Shown here: positions 8,296-17,689 of the stretch, piece by piece
How positions within the stretch are numbered: position 1 is the first letter of the stretch
Layout: the number at the start of each line of letters is the position of its first letter
Source of the DNA: Paracoccus stylophorae
Lineage (GTDB): Bacteria > Pseudomonadota > Alphaproteobacteria > Rhodobacterales > Rhodobacteraceae
Assembly: GCF_028553765.1 (NCBI RefSeq)
Contig: NZ_CP067134.1
Coordinates: 2,771,001 to 2,835,000 of the forward strand
Direction: 5' to 3'
DNA: 64,000 nucleotides
Translations under genes and position numbers: made by a program
The notes under the pieces: generated by a model
What the model saw: only the letters and a program-made list of their open reading frames with translations
Databases searched by the model: none
What the model was told of the DNA's origin: nothing

Positions 8296-9229
8296 CGCCG
8301 GTGCCCGTGGGCAGCGGGTCGGCGGCCTGCGCCGCATCGACCGGCGAGGTCGGCAGTTGCGGCCCGATCAGCCCCTGATCGCCAGGCCGGATGATGGCGC
8401 CGGAATCGACCACCGCCTCGGCGGGGTGGGACCGCAGCACGCGCAGAAACTCAAGCCGGCCGTAATCGGCGGCCATACGCAGGCGCAGCCGCCCGTCGCT
8501 GGCCTGCACGACCTGCCCGACCAGCAGGCCGGGCGGGAACACGCCGCCATCGCCCGAGGTCACGACCCGGTCGCCGGGGCGGACATTGTCGGGCGTCTCG
8601 ATGAAATCCAGCACCGGCAGCGCGGTGTTGTCGCCGGTCAGCAGCGCCCGGTCGCCCGACGGCTGGATCGTGACCGGCAGCCGCGACGAGGGATCGGTCA
8701 GCAGCACGACCCGGCTGGTCCGCTGCCCGACGCCCGAGATGCGCCCGACCAGCCCCAGCCCGTCCATCGTGGCCCAGCCATCGACGATGCCGTCGCGCGC
8801 GCCCACGTTCAGCAGCACCGACTGGCGGAAGGCCGATCCGCTGTCCACCATCACCACGCCGGTGACGCTGGTCAGCGCCGGGTCGATGCGGACATTGTTC
8901 TGCGCCAGCAGTTTCGAGTTTTCCTGCTCAAGCTGGACGGCGGCCTCTTTCCAGGCCTGCATCTTCTGCAATTCGCGCCGCAATTCCTGGTTCTGTTCAT
9001 AGATGCGGGCATAGGACTGAAAGCCCGCGATCATCTGGCTGATCTGGGTCACCGGCGCGAAGGCCCATTCGAAGCTGGGCACGAATCGGTCGATCAGCGC
9101 CGTGCGCATCCGTTCGGCGCGCGGGCTGTCGATGCGCCAGAACAGGAACAGCGCGAACAGCAGGATCGCCATCAGCGCGATCAGCACCCGCCGCAGCGGC
9201 GTTGCGAAATCTGGTCCCTTGCGCGCCAT
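8288..9229 (-). CDS. mreC: Rod shape-determining protein MreC
   Basis: The 313-residue protein has a basic N-terminus, one membrane segment (about residues 13-30), a coiled-coil region rich in Glu/Gln/Lys (about 70-110; IYEQNQELRRELQKMQAWK) and then the beta-rich periplasmic MreC domain (ARDGIVDGWATMDG..LVGRISGVG). It scaffolds the elongation machinery in the periplasm. It lies 23 bases after mreB and overlaps mreD by 8 bases. The C-terminal ~25 residues are Pro/Ala/Asp-rich and look unstructured. Confidence 0.94.
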   Translation of the reverse strand: MARKGPDFATPLRRVLIALMAILLFALFLFWRIDSPRAERMRTALIDRFVPSFEWAFAPVTQISQMIAGFQSYARIYEQNQELRRELQKMQAWKEAAVQLEQENSKLLAQNNVRIDPALTSVTGVVMVDSGSAFRQSVLLNVGARDGIVDGWATMDGLGLVGRISGVGQRTSRVVLLTDPSSRLPVTIQPSGDRALLTGDNTALPVLDFIETPDNVRPGDRVVTSGDGGVFPPGLLVGQVVQASDGRLRLRMAADYGRLEFLRVLRSHPAEAVVDSGAIIRPGDQGLIGPQLPTSPVDAAQAADPLPTGTGDD

Positions 9230-9252
9230 TCAGGCCCTCAGCACGGGGGGCG

Positions 9253-10353
<1,101 letters not shown>

Positions 10354-10388
10354 TCACCACGCGGAATCGCCCGCAGACGGCGTGGCCC

Positions 10389-10417
10389 CATATAGAAGGC
10401 AAAGCGCCACCGTGAAA
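10389..10417 (-). promoter_or_regulatory. Candidate promoter of the mreB operon
   Basis: On the minus strand TTTCAC (10417-10412) and TATATG (10394-10389) are separated by exactly 17 bases. The start of transcription would be near 10382, giving a leader of about 95 bases before mreB. This is motif evidence only, but it is the clearest sigma70-like pair in the gap. Confidence 0.55.
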
Positions 10418-10430
10418 GCCCCGTTGACGC

Positions 10431-10461
10431 GGCGCGCGGGCGGGACAGCCCCCCGCGCGCC
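10431..10461 (-). terminator. GC-rich hairpin downstream of leuA
   Basis: A perfect 10-base stem (10431-10440 with 10452-10461) with an 11-base loop lies 22 bases after the leuA stop. It lacks a clear U tract, so termination is possible but not proven. It also lies just upstream of the mreB promoter candidate. Confidence 0.4.
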
Positions 10462-10483
10462 CGTCGGGCAACAGCCGGCCCGC

Positions 10484-12040
10484 CTAGTGCGAATACATGC
10501 TGATCTGCTTTTCGTCGCGCCCCTTCTGCGCGCGGCGCACGATCAGGTGGTTCAGCGCGCCGACATAGGCCTTGACGCTGGCCAGGATGGTGTCGGTATC
10601 GGCCGCCTGACCGTTCACGATCCGGCCGTCCTCCTCCATCCGGACGCTGACGGTGGCCTGCGCGTCGGTGCCTTCGGTGACGGCGTGGACCTGATACAGT
10701 TGCAGCCGCGCATCGTGGGGAAAGATCTGCCGGACCGCCCGGAAACAGGCGTCCACCGGACCGTCGCCGGTGGCGTGGACGGTCTTTTCCTGCCCGTCCA
10801 CGATCATGGTCAGATCGGCCGATTGACCGTCGCTGCCGCAGATGACGCGCAGATGCTTGACCTGAAGGTGATCGTCCTCGGTGTTGGCGGTGGTGTCCTG
10901 GACCAGCGCGACGATGTCTTCGTCATAGACCTCTTTCTTGCGGTCGGCCAGGGACTTGAAGCGCACGAAGATGTCCTTCAGCTGGTTGTCGCCCACCTCG
11001 TATCCCAGATCGGCCAGCTTGGCGCGCAGGGCGGCGCGGCCCGAATGCTTGCCCATGGCGATGTTGGATTCGTTCAGCCCGATATCGGCGGGCTTCATGA
11101 TCTCGAACGTCTCGACATTCTTCAGCACGCCGTCCTGATGGATGCCGCTTTCGTGCAGAAAGGCGTTCTTGCCGACGATGGCCTTGTTGAACTGCACCGG
11201 AAAGCCCGAGACCTGCGCCACGCGCCGCGACAGGCCCATGATCTTGGTGGTGTCGATGCCGGTGTCATAGGGCATGATGTCGTGGCGCACCCGCAGCGCC
11301 ATCACCACCTCTTCCAGCGCGGTGTTGCCGGCGCGTTCGCCCAGACCGTTGATGGTGCATTCGATCTGGCGCGCCCCGGCCTGCACCGCGGCCAGGCTGT
11401 TGGCCGTCGCCATGCCCAGATCGTTGTGGCAATGGGTGGCCAGGATCACCTGATCGGCGCCCGGCACGCGTTCCAGCAGCATCCGGATCAGATCGGCGCT
11501 TTCGCGCGGCGCGGTATAACCCACCGTGTCGGGGATGTTGATCGTGGTCGCGCCGCATTTGATGGCGATTTCCACCACCCGGCACAGATAGTCGTGTTCG
11601 GTCCGCGTCGCGTCCATGGGCGACCACTGCACGTTGTCGCACAGGTTGCGGGCATGGGTGACGGTCTGTTCGATCCGCTCGGCCATCTGGTCCATGTCCA
11701 GATCGGGGATCGCGCGATGCAGCGGCGAGGTGCCGATGAAGGTGTGGATGCGCGGGCGTTTCGCGTGGCGCACCGACTCCCAGCAGCGGTCGATATCGGG
11801 GATCTGGGCGCGGGACAGGCCGCAGATGACGCTGTTCTGCGCCAGTTTCGCGATTTCGCTGACGGCGGCGAAATCGCCTTCCGAGGCGATGGGAAAGCCC
11901 GCCTCGATGATGTCTACGCCCATCTCGTCCAGCATGGCGGCGATTTCCAGCTTTTCGGCGTGGGACATGGTGGCGCCGGGCGATTGTTCGCCGTCGCGCA
12001 GGGTGGTGTCGAAGATATAGACGCGGTTCTTGTCGCTCAT
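10484..12040 (-). CDS. leuA: 2-isopropylmalate synthase
   Basis: The 518-residue enzyme condenses acetyl-CoA with 2-ketoisovalerate, the first committed step of leucine synthesis in the cytoplasm. The HMGL-like catalytic domain begins with DTTLRDGEQSPGA and carries the metal site HCHNDLGMA and the GLGERAGNTALEE motif. After about residue 390 comes the regulatory domain that binds leucine in the family. It is transcribed leftward as a single gene. The region upstream (12041-12448) holds no protein gene besides a probable leader peptide ORF and hairpins that suggest leucine-responsive attenuation. Confidence 0.96.
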   Translation of the reverse strand: MSDKNRVYIFDTTLRDGEQSPGATMSHAEKLEIAAMLDEMGVDIIEAGFPIASEGDFAAVSEIAKLAQNSVICGLSRAQIPDIDRCWESVRHAKRPRIHTFIGTSPLHRAIPDLDMDQMAERIEQTVTHARNLCDNVQWSPMDATRTEHDYLCRVVEIAIKCGATTINIPDTVGYTAPRESADLIRMLLERVPGADQVILATHCHNDLGMATANSLAAVQAGARQIECTINGLGERAGNTALEEVVMALRVRHDIMPYDTGIDTTKIMGLSRRVAQVSGFPVQFNKAIVGKNAFLHESGIHQDGVLKNVETFEIMKPADIGLNESNIAMGKHSGRAALRAKLADLGYEVGDNQLKDIFVRFKSLADRKKEVYDEDIVALVQDTTANTEDDHLQVKHLRVICGSDGQSADLTMIVDGQEKTVHATGDGPVDACFRAVRQIFPHDARLQLYQVHAVTEGTDAQATVSVRMEEDGRIVNGQAADTDTILASVKAYVGALNHLIVRRAQKGRDEKQISMYSH

Positions 12041-12081
12041 GGGTCGGTCTTTCGTGCGCTTGGTGTCGTGTCGGGAATGAT

Positions 12082-12126
12082 CCGGGCACTGACCTGACTG
12101 AGCGGCGGCCCGGCAGACCCGCTCAG
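12082..12126 (-). promoter_or_regulatory. Mutually exclusive hairpins between leader ORF and leuA (candidate attenuator)
   Basis: Reading the minus strand, hairpin A pairs 12126-12119 with 12105-12098 (8 perfect base pairs, 13-base loop) and its first arm contains the stop codon of the leader ORF. Hairpin B pairs 12113-12108 with 12087-12082 (6 perfect G/C pairs). Each hairpin's loop holds an arm of the other, so they cannot form together. A ribosome stalled on the leucine codons would cover the first arm of A and favour B. No U tract follows either stem, so which state blocks expression cannot be read from sequence. Confidence 0.5.
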
Positions 12127-12221
12127 CGCAGCGTAAGAAGCAGCAGACCGCGGGGCAGCACGGCCGGGCGCGCGCAGGAGGGCGCGGCGATGGCGGTGGT
12201 GGTATGGGGCATCCGGGTCAT
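12123..12221 (-). CDS. leuL: Probable leucine leader peptide upstream of leuA
   Basis: A 32-codon ORF (start at 12221; alternative ATG at 12212 gives 29 residues) ends RGLLLLTLR followed by TGA: five leucines in its last seven codons, just before the stop. It lies 82 bases upstream of leuA on the same strand and its stop codon falls in a hairpin arm that is part of two mutually exclusive structures. This is the layout of leader peptides that attenuate branched-chain amino acid genes when ribosomes do not stall. No ribosome-binding site is needed if the promoter at 12229-12257 is used, because transcription would start one or two bases before the ATG. It is an inference from position and codon content. 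Confidence 0.55.
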   Translation of the reverse strand: MTRMPHTTTAIAAPSCARPAVLPRGLLLLTLR

Positions 12222-12228
12222 GGGCCGG

Positions 12229-12257
12229 ACTATGCCGGGCACGATCCGGTTTGAAAA
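12229..12257 (-). promoter_or_regulatory. Candidate promoter for leuL-leuA
   Basis: On the minus strand TTTTCA (12257-12252) and CATAGT (12234-12229) are 17 bases apart. The expected start point at about 12222 falls immediately before the leader ATG at 12221, which would make the leader transcript almost leaderless. Motif evidence only. Confidence 0.45.
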
Positions 12258-12448
12258 GGGCAAAAATCCCCATCCGCGCCGCCGTGGCTGACGGGCGGTT
12301 CCGCGACGAACCGCGGCTTTTGCGGCGATCCGCGCGGCCGGGACAATCGGCAGACGGCGTTGCATTTTTTCTGGCGCTGATGCCGCTGCCGTGACTAGTG
12401 TGCGATTACCGACAGAAAATTACAAAACACAGCGTCAGGGGGAAACAA

Positions 12449-12883
12449 ATGTCACGCAAGATCGTCGTCGGCTTTGACGGCAGCCAGGCCTCGCGCCGCG
12501 CGCTGGACTTTGCGGTCAGCCGCGCCAAGGCGATGGGGGACAGCATCGTCGTCGCGCATGTCCTGGAATGGTCGCCCTACAGTTTTCTTACGCCCAACGA
12601 GCTGGAAGAGCGGCACAAGCGACGCAACGAAGAATTGGCCCGGGCCGAGGAAGCCATCATCAGGCCGGTCCTGAAATCCGTCGAGGATGCGGGCGTGCCG
12701 GTCAGTTCGGTGATGAGATACGGCCATATCGCCGAGACCCTGTGCCGGATCGCCGAGGACGAGGATGCGGCGTTGATCTTCATCGGCCGGATGGGCGCGT
12801 CGGGCATTTCCTCGCGCCTGTTCGGATCGGTCGCGGGAACGCTGGCGCAGATCGCGCCGGTGCCCGTGACGATCGTGCCCTGA
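12449..12883 (+). CDS. Universal stress protein (single UspA domain)
   Basis: The 144-residue protein starts MSRKIVVGFDGSQASRRALDF and ends with an ATP-binding-type loop, GRMGASGISSRLFGSVAGTLA, followed by VPVTIVP, as in the ATP-binding branch of the Usp family. Such proteins are cytoplasmic and induced by growth arrest; the exact role is unknown. The ATG at 12449 follows AGGGGGAAACA; an in-frame ATG at 12398 has no such site. The alanine symporter gene starts 27 bases downstream, so the two are likely cotranscribed. Confidence 0.9.
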   Translation: MSRKIVVGFDGSQASRRALDFAVSRAKAMGDSIVVAHVLEWSPYSFLTPNELEERHKRRNEELARAEEAIIRPVLKSVEDAGVPVSSVMRYGHIAETLCRIAEDEDAALIFIGRMGASGISSRLFGSVAGTLAQIAPVPVTIVP

Positions 12884-12910
12884 ACGCCCGCAAACAAGGA
12901 GAAAATCCAG

Positions 12911-14458
12911 ATGACCAGACACGCAAGACGCCTCGTTCCCGCCACTCTCCTGGCCAGCGCGTTGGGCGCAGGGCCGGCACTGGCCCAGGGACTTGACGAA
13001 ACGGTGAACCAGATCTTCGCGAACTCGACGGGCTGGTTCGTCGCCTTCATCTTTGCCGATTTTCCCGGCACCGGCTTTCCGTGGATCGTCGGCTGGCTGG
13101 TCGCCGGCGCGACCGTCTTCACCATCTATTTCGGCTTTGTGCAATTCCGCGCCTTTCCCCATTCCATCGCGCTGGTCCGGGGCGATTATTCCGACCCTGA
13201 CGACGCGGGCGAGGTCAGTCACTTTCAGGCATTGGCCACGGCGCTGTCGGGCACGGTCGGGCTGGGCAATATCGCCGGTGTCGCCGTCGCCGTCGGCATC
13301 GGCGGGCCGGGCGCGACCTTCTGGATGATCCTTGCGGGTCTGATGGGGATGGCGTCGAAATTCACCGAATGCACCCTGGGCGTCAAATACCGCAACGAAT
13401 ACGAAGACGGCCACGTTTCGGGCGGGCCGATGTATTACATGACCAAGGGCTTTGCCGAACGCGGCATCGGCGGCGGCAAGTTCATGGCGGTGCTGTTCTC
13501 GATCTTCTGCATCCTCGGCTCGTTCGGGGGCGGCAACATGTTCCAGTCCAATCAGGCCCATGCCCAGATCGCCAATGTCGTCGGCGACTATCCGGGCTGG
13601 ATCACCGGGCTGGTCTTTGCCGCGATCGTGTTTCTGGTGATCATCGGCGGGCTGAAATCCATCGCGCAGGTGACCGAAAAGATCGTCCCGTTCATGGGCA
13701 TCCTGTATGTCGCCACCGCGCTGGTCATCATCCTGATGAATTTCGACATGATCGGCACCGCGTTCCGGCAGATCATCCTTGGCGCCTTTACCTGGGACGG
13801 GGCGGTCGGCGGCGCGACCGGCGCGCTGATCCAGGGCTTCCGCCGCGCGGCCTTTTCGAACGAGGCGGGCGTCGGGTCGGCGGCCATCGCCCATTCGGCG
13901 GTGCGCACCAAGGAACCGATCACCGAAGGCTTCGTGTCGCTGCTGGAGCCGTTCATCGACACCGTCGTGATCTGCACCATGACGGCGCTGGTCATCATCA
14001 TCACCGGCCAGCTTGTCACCGATCCCGCCACCGGCATGTTCGTGCTGACCGAGGATGGCAGCATGGTCCAGACCCTGTCCGGCAACAGCGGCGTGGCGCT
14101 GACATCGGATGCGTTCAGCAGCACGTTCGGCTGGTTCCGCTATATCCTGGCGCTGGCGGTGGTGCTGTTCGCCTTCTCGACCATGATCTCGTGGAGCTAT
14201 TACGGGCTGAAGGCGTGGACGTTCCTGTTCGGCGAAGGCCACAAGAAGGAACTGGTCTTCAAGGTGATCTTCTGCATCTTCACCTGGATCGGCGCGGCGG
14301 CCAGCCTGGGGCCGGTGATCGACTTCTCCGACGCCGCGATCTTTGCCATGGCGGTGGTGAACATCATCGCGCTGTATCTGCTGATGCCGATCGTCAAGCG
14401 CGAGATGAACAGCTATATGGCGCGGCTGCGTTCGGGCGAGATCAGGAAATTCGTCTGA
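12911..14458 (+). CDS. Alanine/glycine:cation (Na+) symporter, AGCS family
   Basis: The 515-residue protein has about ten membrane segments and AGCS signatures: FQALATALSGTVGLGNIAGV near residues 104-123, GGPMYYMTKG, and RRAAFSNEAGVGSAAIAHSA. The family imports alanine or glycine with sodium across the inner membrane. An N-terminal signal-like segment ending ALAQG (about residue 26) precedes the first transporter helix; this is common in proteobacterial members. A strong stem-loop terminator follows 17 bases after the stop. The substrate cannot be fixed from sequence. Confidence 0.92.
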   Translation: MTRHARRLVPATLLASALGAGPALAQGLDETVNQIFANSTGWFVAFIFADFPGTGFPWIVGWLVAGATVFTIYFGFVQFRAFPHSIALVRGDYSDPDDAGEVSHFQALATALSGTVGLGNIAGVAVAVGIGGPGATFWMILAGLMGMASKFTECTLGVKYRNEYEDGHVSGGPMYYMTKGFAERGIGGGKFMAVLFSIFCILGSFGGGNMFQSNQAHAQIANVVGDYPGWITGLVFAAIVFLVIIGGLKSIAQVTEKIVPFMGILYVATALVIILMNFDMIGTAFRQIILGAFTWDGAVGGATGALIQGFRRAAFSNEAGVGSAAIAHSAVRTKEPITEGFVSLLEPFIDTVVICTMTALVIIITGQLVTDPATGMFVLTEDGSMVQTLSGNSGVALTSDAFSSTFGWFRYILALAVVLFAFSTMISWSYYGLKAWTFLFGEGHKKELVFKVIFCIFTWIGAAASLGPVIDFSDAAIFAMAVVNIIALYLLMPIVKREMNSYMARLRSGEIRKFV

Positions 14459-14475
14459 CACAGGCGCAAAAAACG

Positions 14476-14505
14476 GCAAAGGCCGGGCGAAAGCCCGGCC
14501 TTTGC
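14476..14505. terminator. Bidirectional intrinsic terminator
   Basis: A perfect 13-base stem closed by a GAAA tetraloop (14476-14488 with 14493-14505), with A-rich sequence on its left and T-containing sequence on its right. It lies between the convergent symporter and binding-protein genes and should serve both. Confidence 0.85.
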
Positions 14506-14533
14506 GCTTTGCGATCCGCAGCCGGCGCGCATC

Positions 14534-16003
14534 TCAGTCGGTCCAGCGCACCTGCGTCAGATCGTTCGCCTGCGTCGGCGCGTTTTCCCACAGCCCCTCG
14601 ATCCGCGCATTCGCCACGCCGGTCTTGGCCAACTGGAACAGGAACGCGTTGACGTAATCGTCCGCGATCATCTGCTGCGCCTGTTGATAGAGCGCGCTGC
14701 GCTGTTCGGGGCTGACGGCCTGTTTCAGCTGATCCATCAGCGCCACGAATTCGGGTTTGGCATAGTGGAAATAGTAATCCGGGCGGGCATAGATATCGAT
14801 GTCCAAAGGCTCGGTATGGCTGACGATGGTCAGGTCGAAATCGCCGCCCTTGAACACCGATTCCAGCCATTGCGCCCATTCCATGTTGGTGATCTCGGTC
14901 TCGATCCCCACATCGCGCAGCTGCGCCGCCACGATCTCGCCTCCACGCCGCGCATAGGACGGGGGCGGCAGCGCCAGCCGCAGTTTGACCGGGCCCACCC
15001 CCGCCTCGTCCAGCAGCTTTTTCGACATCTCGGGGTCATAAACCGATTGCGCGGTCAGATCGAGATAATCGGGATGATGCGGGGCGAAATGGCTGCCGAT
15101 GGGGGTGCCGTATCCGAACATCGCCCCGTCAATGATGTCCTGCCGGTCGATGGCGTGCGCGATGGCCTGCCGCACCTTGACGTTGTCCAGCGGCGGGCGG
15201 GTGTTGTTCATCGCCAGGATCGTCTCGCCCTCGGTGGTGCCCACGATCACCTTGAAGCGGGGATCGGCCGCAAGCTGGGGCAGCGTTTCGGGCGCGGGAA
15301 AGTTCGGGAACGCATCCACGTCGCCGGCCATCATCGCCGCAAAGGCCGCGCTTGGGTCGCTGATGAAGCGGAAGGTCGCGGTCTTCAGCGCCGGCGCCTG
15401 GCCCCAATAGTCGTCGAACGCCGTCAGCACGACCCGGTCGCCCTGCACCCATCGGTCAAGGCGGAACGGTCCGGTGCCGACGGGATCGGTGGCCAGATCG
15501 CCCGCGCTGGCCGGATCGACCATCACCGCGTCGCCCCACGCCATCTTGAAGGGAAAGTTTCCGTCGGGCGCGGACAGGGTGACGCGGACGGTCTGCGGGT
15601 CCACCGCCTCGACCCGCTCGATCCCCTCGAACAGCACCTTCTGCGCGTTGGTCGACTCCTCGGCCCGCGCCCGATCCAGCGAAAAGACCACGTCCTGGGC
15701 GTCGAACGCGCTGCCGTCGTGGAAGGTCACGCCGTCGTGCAGATGAAAGACATAGACGCGGCCCTCATCCTCGATGTCCCAGCTTTCGGCCAAGGCGGGC
15801 AACACCGTGCCGTCGGGGCCGAACCGGGTCAGCCCCTCGAACAGATTGGCATAGACCACCTCGTCGGTGGCCGCCGCCGCGCCGCCGGTCGGGTCCAGGT
15901 TCGGCGGCTCCAGCACCATGCCCAGGGTGATCGCGTCCTGCGCCGCCGCCCCGCCCGCCATCAGCGCCAGCGCCGCCACGGATGATTTCAACATGTCCAG
16001 CAT
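14534..16003 (-). CDS. ABC transporter periplasmic substrate-binding protein, peptide/nickel family 5
   Basis: The 489-residue protein carries a signal peptide (MLDMLKSSVAALAL..GGAAAQ, cleavage expected around residue 22) and the family-5 binding-protein fold: EPPNLDPTGGAAAATDEVVY, LAESWDIEDEGRVYVFHLHDGV and GTGPFRLDRW. Relatives bind oligopeptides, dipeptides or opines in the periplasm for a Dpp/Opp-type transporter. No permease or ATPase gene lies beside it, so it is an orphan in this window. AAGGGGG upstream supports the start at 16003. The ligand is unknown. Confidence 0.88.
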   Translation of the reverse strand: MLDMLKSSVAALALMAGGAAAQDAITLGMVLEPPNLDPTGGAAAATDEVVYANLFEGLTRFGPDGTVLPALAESWDIEDEGRVYVFHLHDGVTFHDGSAFDAQDVVFSLDRARAEESTNAQKVLFEGIERVEAVDPQTVRVTLSAPDGNFPFKMAWGDAVMVDPASAGDLATDPVGTGPFRLDRWVQGDRVVLTAFDDYWGQAPALKTATFRFISDPSAAFAAMMAGDVDAFPNFPAPETLPQLAADPRFKVIVGTTEGETILAMNNTRPPLDNVKVRQAIAHAIDRQDIIDGAMFGYGTPIGSHFAPHHPDYLDLTAQSVYDPEMSKKLLDEAGVGPVKLRLALPPPSYARRGGEIVAAQLRDVGIETEITNMEWAQWLESVFKGGDFDLTIVSHTEPLDIDIYARPDYYFHYAKPEFVALMDQLKQAVSPEQRSALYQQAQQMIADDYVNAFLFQLAKTGVANARIEGLWENAPTQANDLTQVRWTD

Positions 16004-16071
16004 TCGGCCGGTCCCCCTTGATCCCTGTCCTGCGGCGGATCATCGGACGGAATTGGCCCCCAAGGCAAGCG

Positions 16072-16764
16072 TCAGCCGCGCCGCTCCAGCAGCTGTTGCG
16101 CCGGGCCGGCCAGCAAAAGCCACAGCGAGGTGACGACCAGTCCCCAGATCGCCCAGCTCGAGGGGTGGAAATCGACCCATGCCGCACGGCCCGCGAACAC
16201 CACCCACAGCACCGCCACCGGCAGCGTGATCGCCCGCCAGCGTTCGGTTCTGACCGGGTGGACGAACTTGATATTGGTGAACATCGCCACGGTCAGCGCC
16301 ACCACGATCACCAGGATGACGATCCAGTGCGGCCGTGTCGCGAACAGCACCAGCACCACCATGTTCCAGCAGCCGGGAAAGCCCGCGAAGGAATTGTCGG
16401 TCGTCTTCATCCGCGTATCCGCGAAATAGACGACGCTGCCATAGGTGATGACGATGATCGCGAACCAGCCGGTCCAGCCATCCAGCAGCCCCGACCGGAA
16501 CAGAGCGAAGGCGGGGATGAACACATAGGTCAGATAGTCGATGATCAGATCCATCAGGACGCCATCGTAATTCGGCCAGTTCGTCTTGACGTCATAGCGG
16601 CGCGCCAGCGGCCCGTCGATGCCATCGACCACGAAGGCCAGCACCAGCCACAGAAACATCAGCGACCATTCCTCGGTCACCGCCGCCAGCATGGCCAGCA
16701 TGGACAGGACCGCGCCGGTGGCAGTCAGAAGATGGACGCACAGGGCCTTGTGACGCAGTTGCAT
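16072..16764 (-). CDS. pcs: Phosphatidylcholine synthase
   Basis: The 230-residue integral membrane protein has about eight hydrophobic segments and the CDP-alcohol phosphotransferase motif in the Pcs version: DGIDGPLARRYDV followed by YDGVLMDLIIDY, with the aspartates that bind the metal and CDP group. Pcs condenses choline directly with CDP-diacylglycerol to make phosphatidylcholine, a pathway known from rhizobia and other alphaproteobacteria. Length and the FAGFPGCWNMV segment match the family. It lies 68 bases upstream of the binding-protein gene on the same strand and could be cotranscribed with it. Confidence 0.92.
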   Translation of the reverse strand: MQLRHKALCVHLLTATGAVLSMLAMLAAVTEEWSLMFLWLVLAFVVDGIDGPLARRYDVKTNWPNYDGVLMDLIIDYLTYVFIPAFALFRSGLLDGWTGWFAIIVITYGSVVYFADTRMKTTDNSFAGFPGCWNMVVLVLFATRPHWIVILVIVVALTVAMFTNIKFVHPVRTERWRAITLPVAVLWVVFAGRAAWVDFHPSSWAIWGLVVTSLWLLLAGPAQQLLERRG

Positions 16765-16815
16765 CCGCCTTTTGTGTCAGGTCGGTGCGGTCTGCGCAAC
16801 ACGCGCGCGTCATCC

Positions 16816-17571
16816 TTATCGCAGGATCGGCGGACCCTTGGGACGGTCGGGCGGCGGCGCGGCCGGGATCGGTTCGGCGTCGAAGCGCACCGCGCCGGGG
16901 CAAGGCGCGGCATCGGAAAAGCTGATATCGACGCCGCCCGGCTGCGGCGGCAGAAAGGCCAGCGTCTCGGACAGCGCCTTGGCGATCCGGTCGTGATGGT
17001 CGGGCGCGGCCCCCGCGATCACCAGCACATGCCCCGTCACGCCGCCGTCACCCTCGCCTTCGCCGCCGCGCACCCCGGCCAGCCAGCCGCCGGCGATCAG
17101 CCCGCGCATGTCGGCCAGCCGTGCCGCCAGCGGCTCGGCCAGCGCGGCGACGGTGTCGGGGGCGGGTCCGGTCAGGCGCAGCCGCGCCTCGGCCGCCTGC
17201 GGCGCGGCCGAGAGCGCACTGGACAGCCAGTCCAGCATCGCCGCATCCAGCAGCATTTCCGACCGCTGGCCGGGATTGACCAGCAACCCCGCCCCCTCGG
17301 CGCGCAGCAACCCCGCCAGCACCCGCCCCGGCAGCGCCGCATAGGCCACCGGCCCGTCGAAGAACCCCGCCAGCCGATCCTCGGCATCGCAGGCCAGCGC
17401 GACGGGGCCGTGTTCCAGCTGGAACATGCGCAGCTCGATCCGGTCGCCGGCAGGCTCGTGGGTCAGCGCCACCGACAATTCGGTGTCGGCCAGCCGCGAC
17501 AGCATTCGCGCCCGCAGACCGGCGTCGGCATCGTGGAAAGGGATCGCGGCAAGGTCGTCCAGCGCGGTCAT
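16816..17571 (-). CDS. SseB-like protein
   Basis: The 251-residue protein has an N-terminal SseB-type domain (about residues 5-125: TELSVALTHEPAG, VALACDAEDRLAGFF, ALPGRVLAGLLRAEGAGLLVNPG) and a less conserved C-terminal half. Homologues are frequent in Rhodobacterales but their function is not established; in enterobacteria SseB-like proteins modulate serine-related enzymes. No signal peptide is visible. The ATG at 17571 is preceded by CAGGGGTGCC and is preferred over the GTG two codons upstream. The family name is reasonably supported; the role is unknown. Confidence 0.72.
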   Translation of the reverse strand: MTALDDLAAIPFHDADAGLRARMLSRLADTELSVALTHEPAGDRIELRMFQLEHGPVALACDAEDRLAGFFDGPVAYAALPGRVLAGLLRAEGAGLLVNPGQRSEMLLDAAMLDWLSSALSAAPQAAEARLRLTGPAPDTVAALAEPLAARLADMRGLIAGGWLAGVRGGEGEGDGGVTGHVLVIAGAAPDHHDRIAKALSETLAFLPPQPGGVDISFSDAAPCPGAVRFDAEPIPAAPPPDRPKGPPILR

Positions 17572-17689
17572 CGGCACCCCTGAAAGGCTGATCGTCGCCC
17601 TGCCCTACAAGCCCGCCCGGGGCCGGGCAAGACCCGCCTGACGCAGCCGTGATTTCCGCCCGCCGCGCCGCCATGCGCATAATCGCGCC

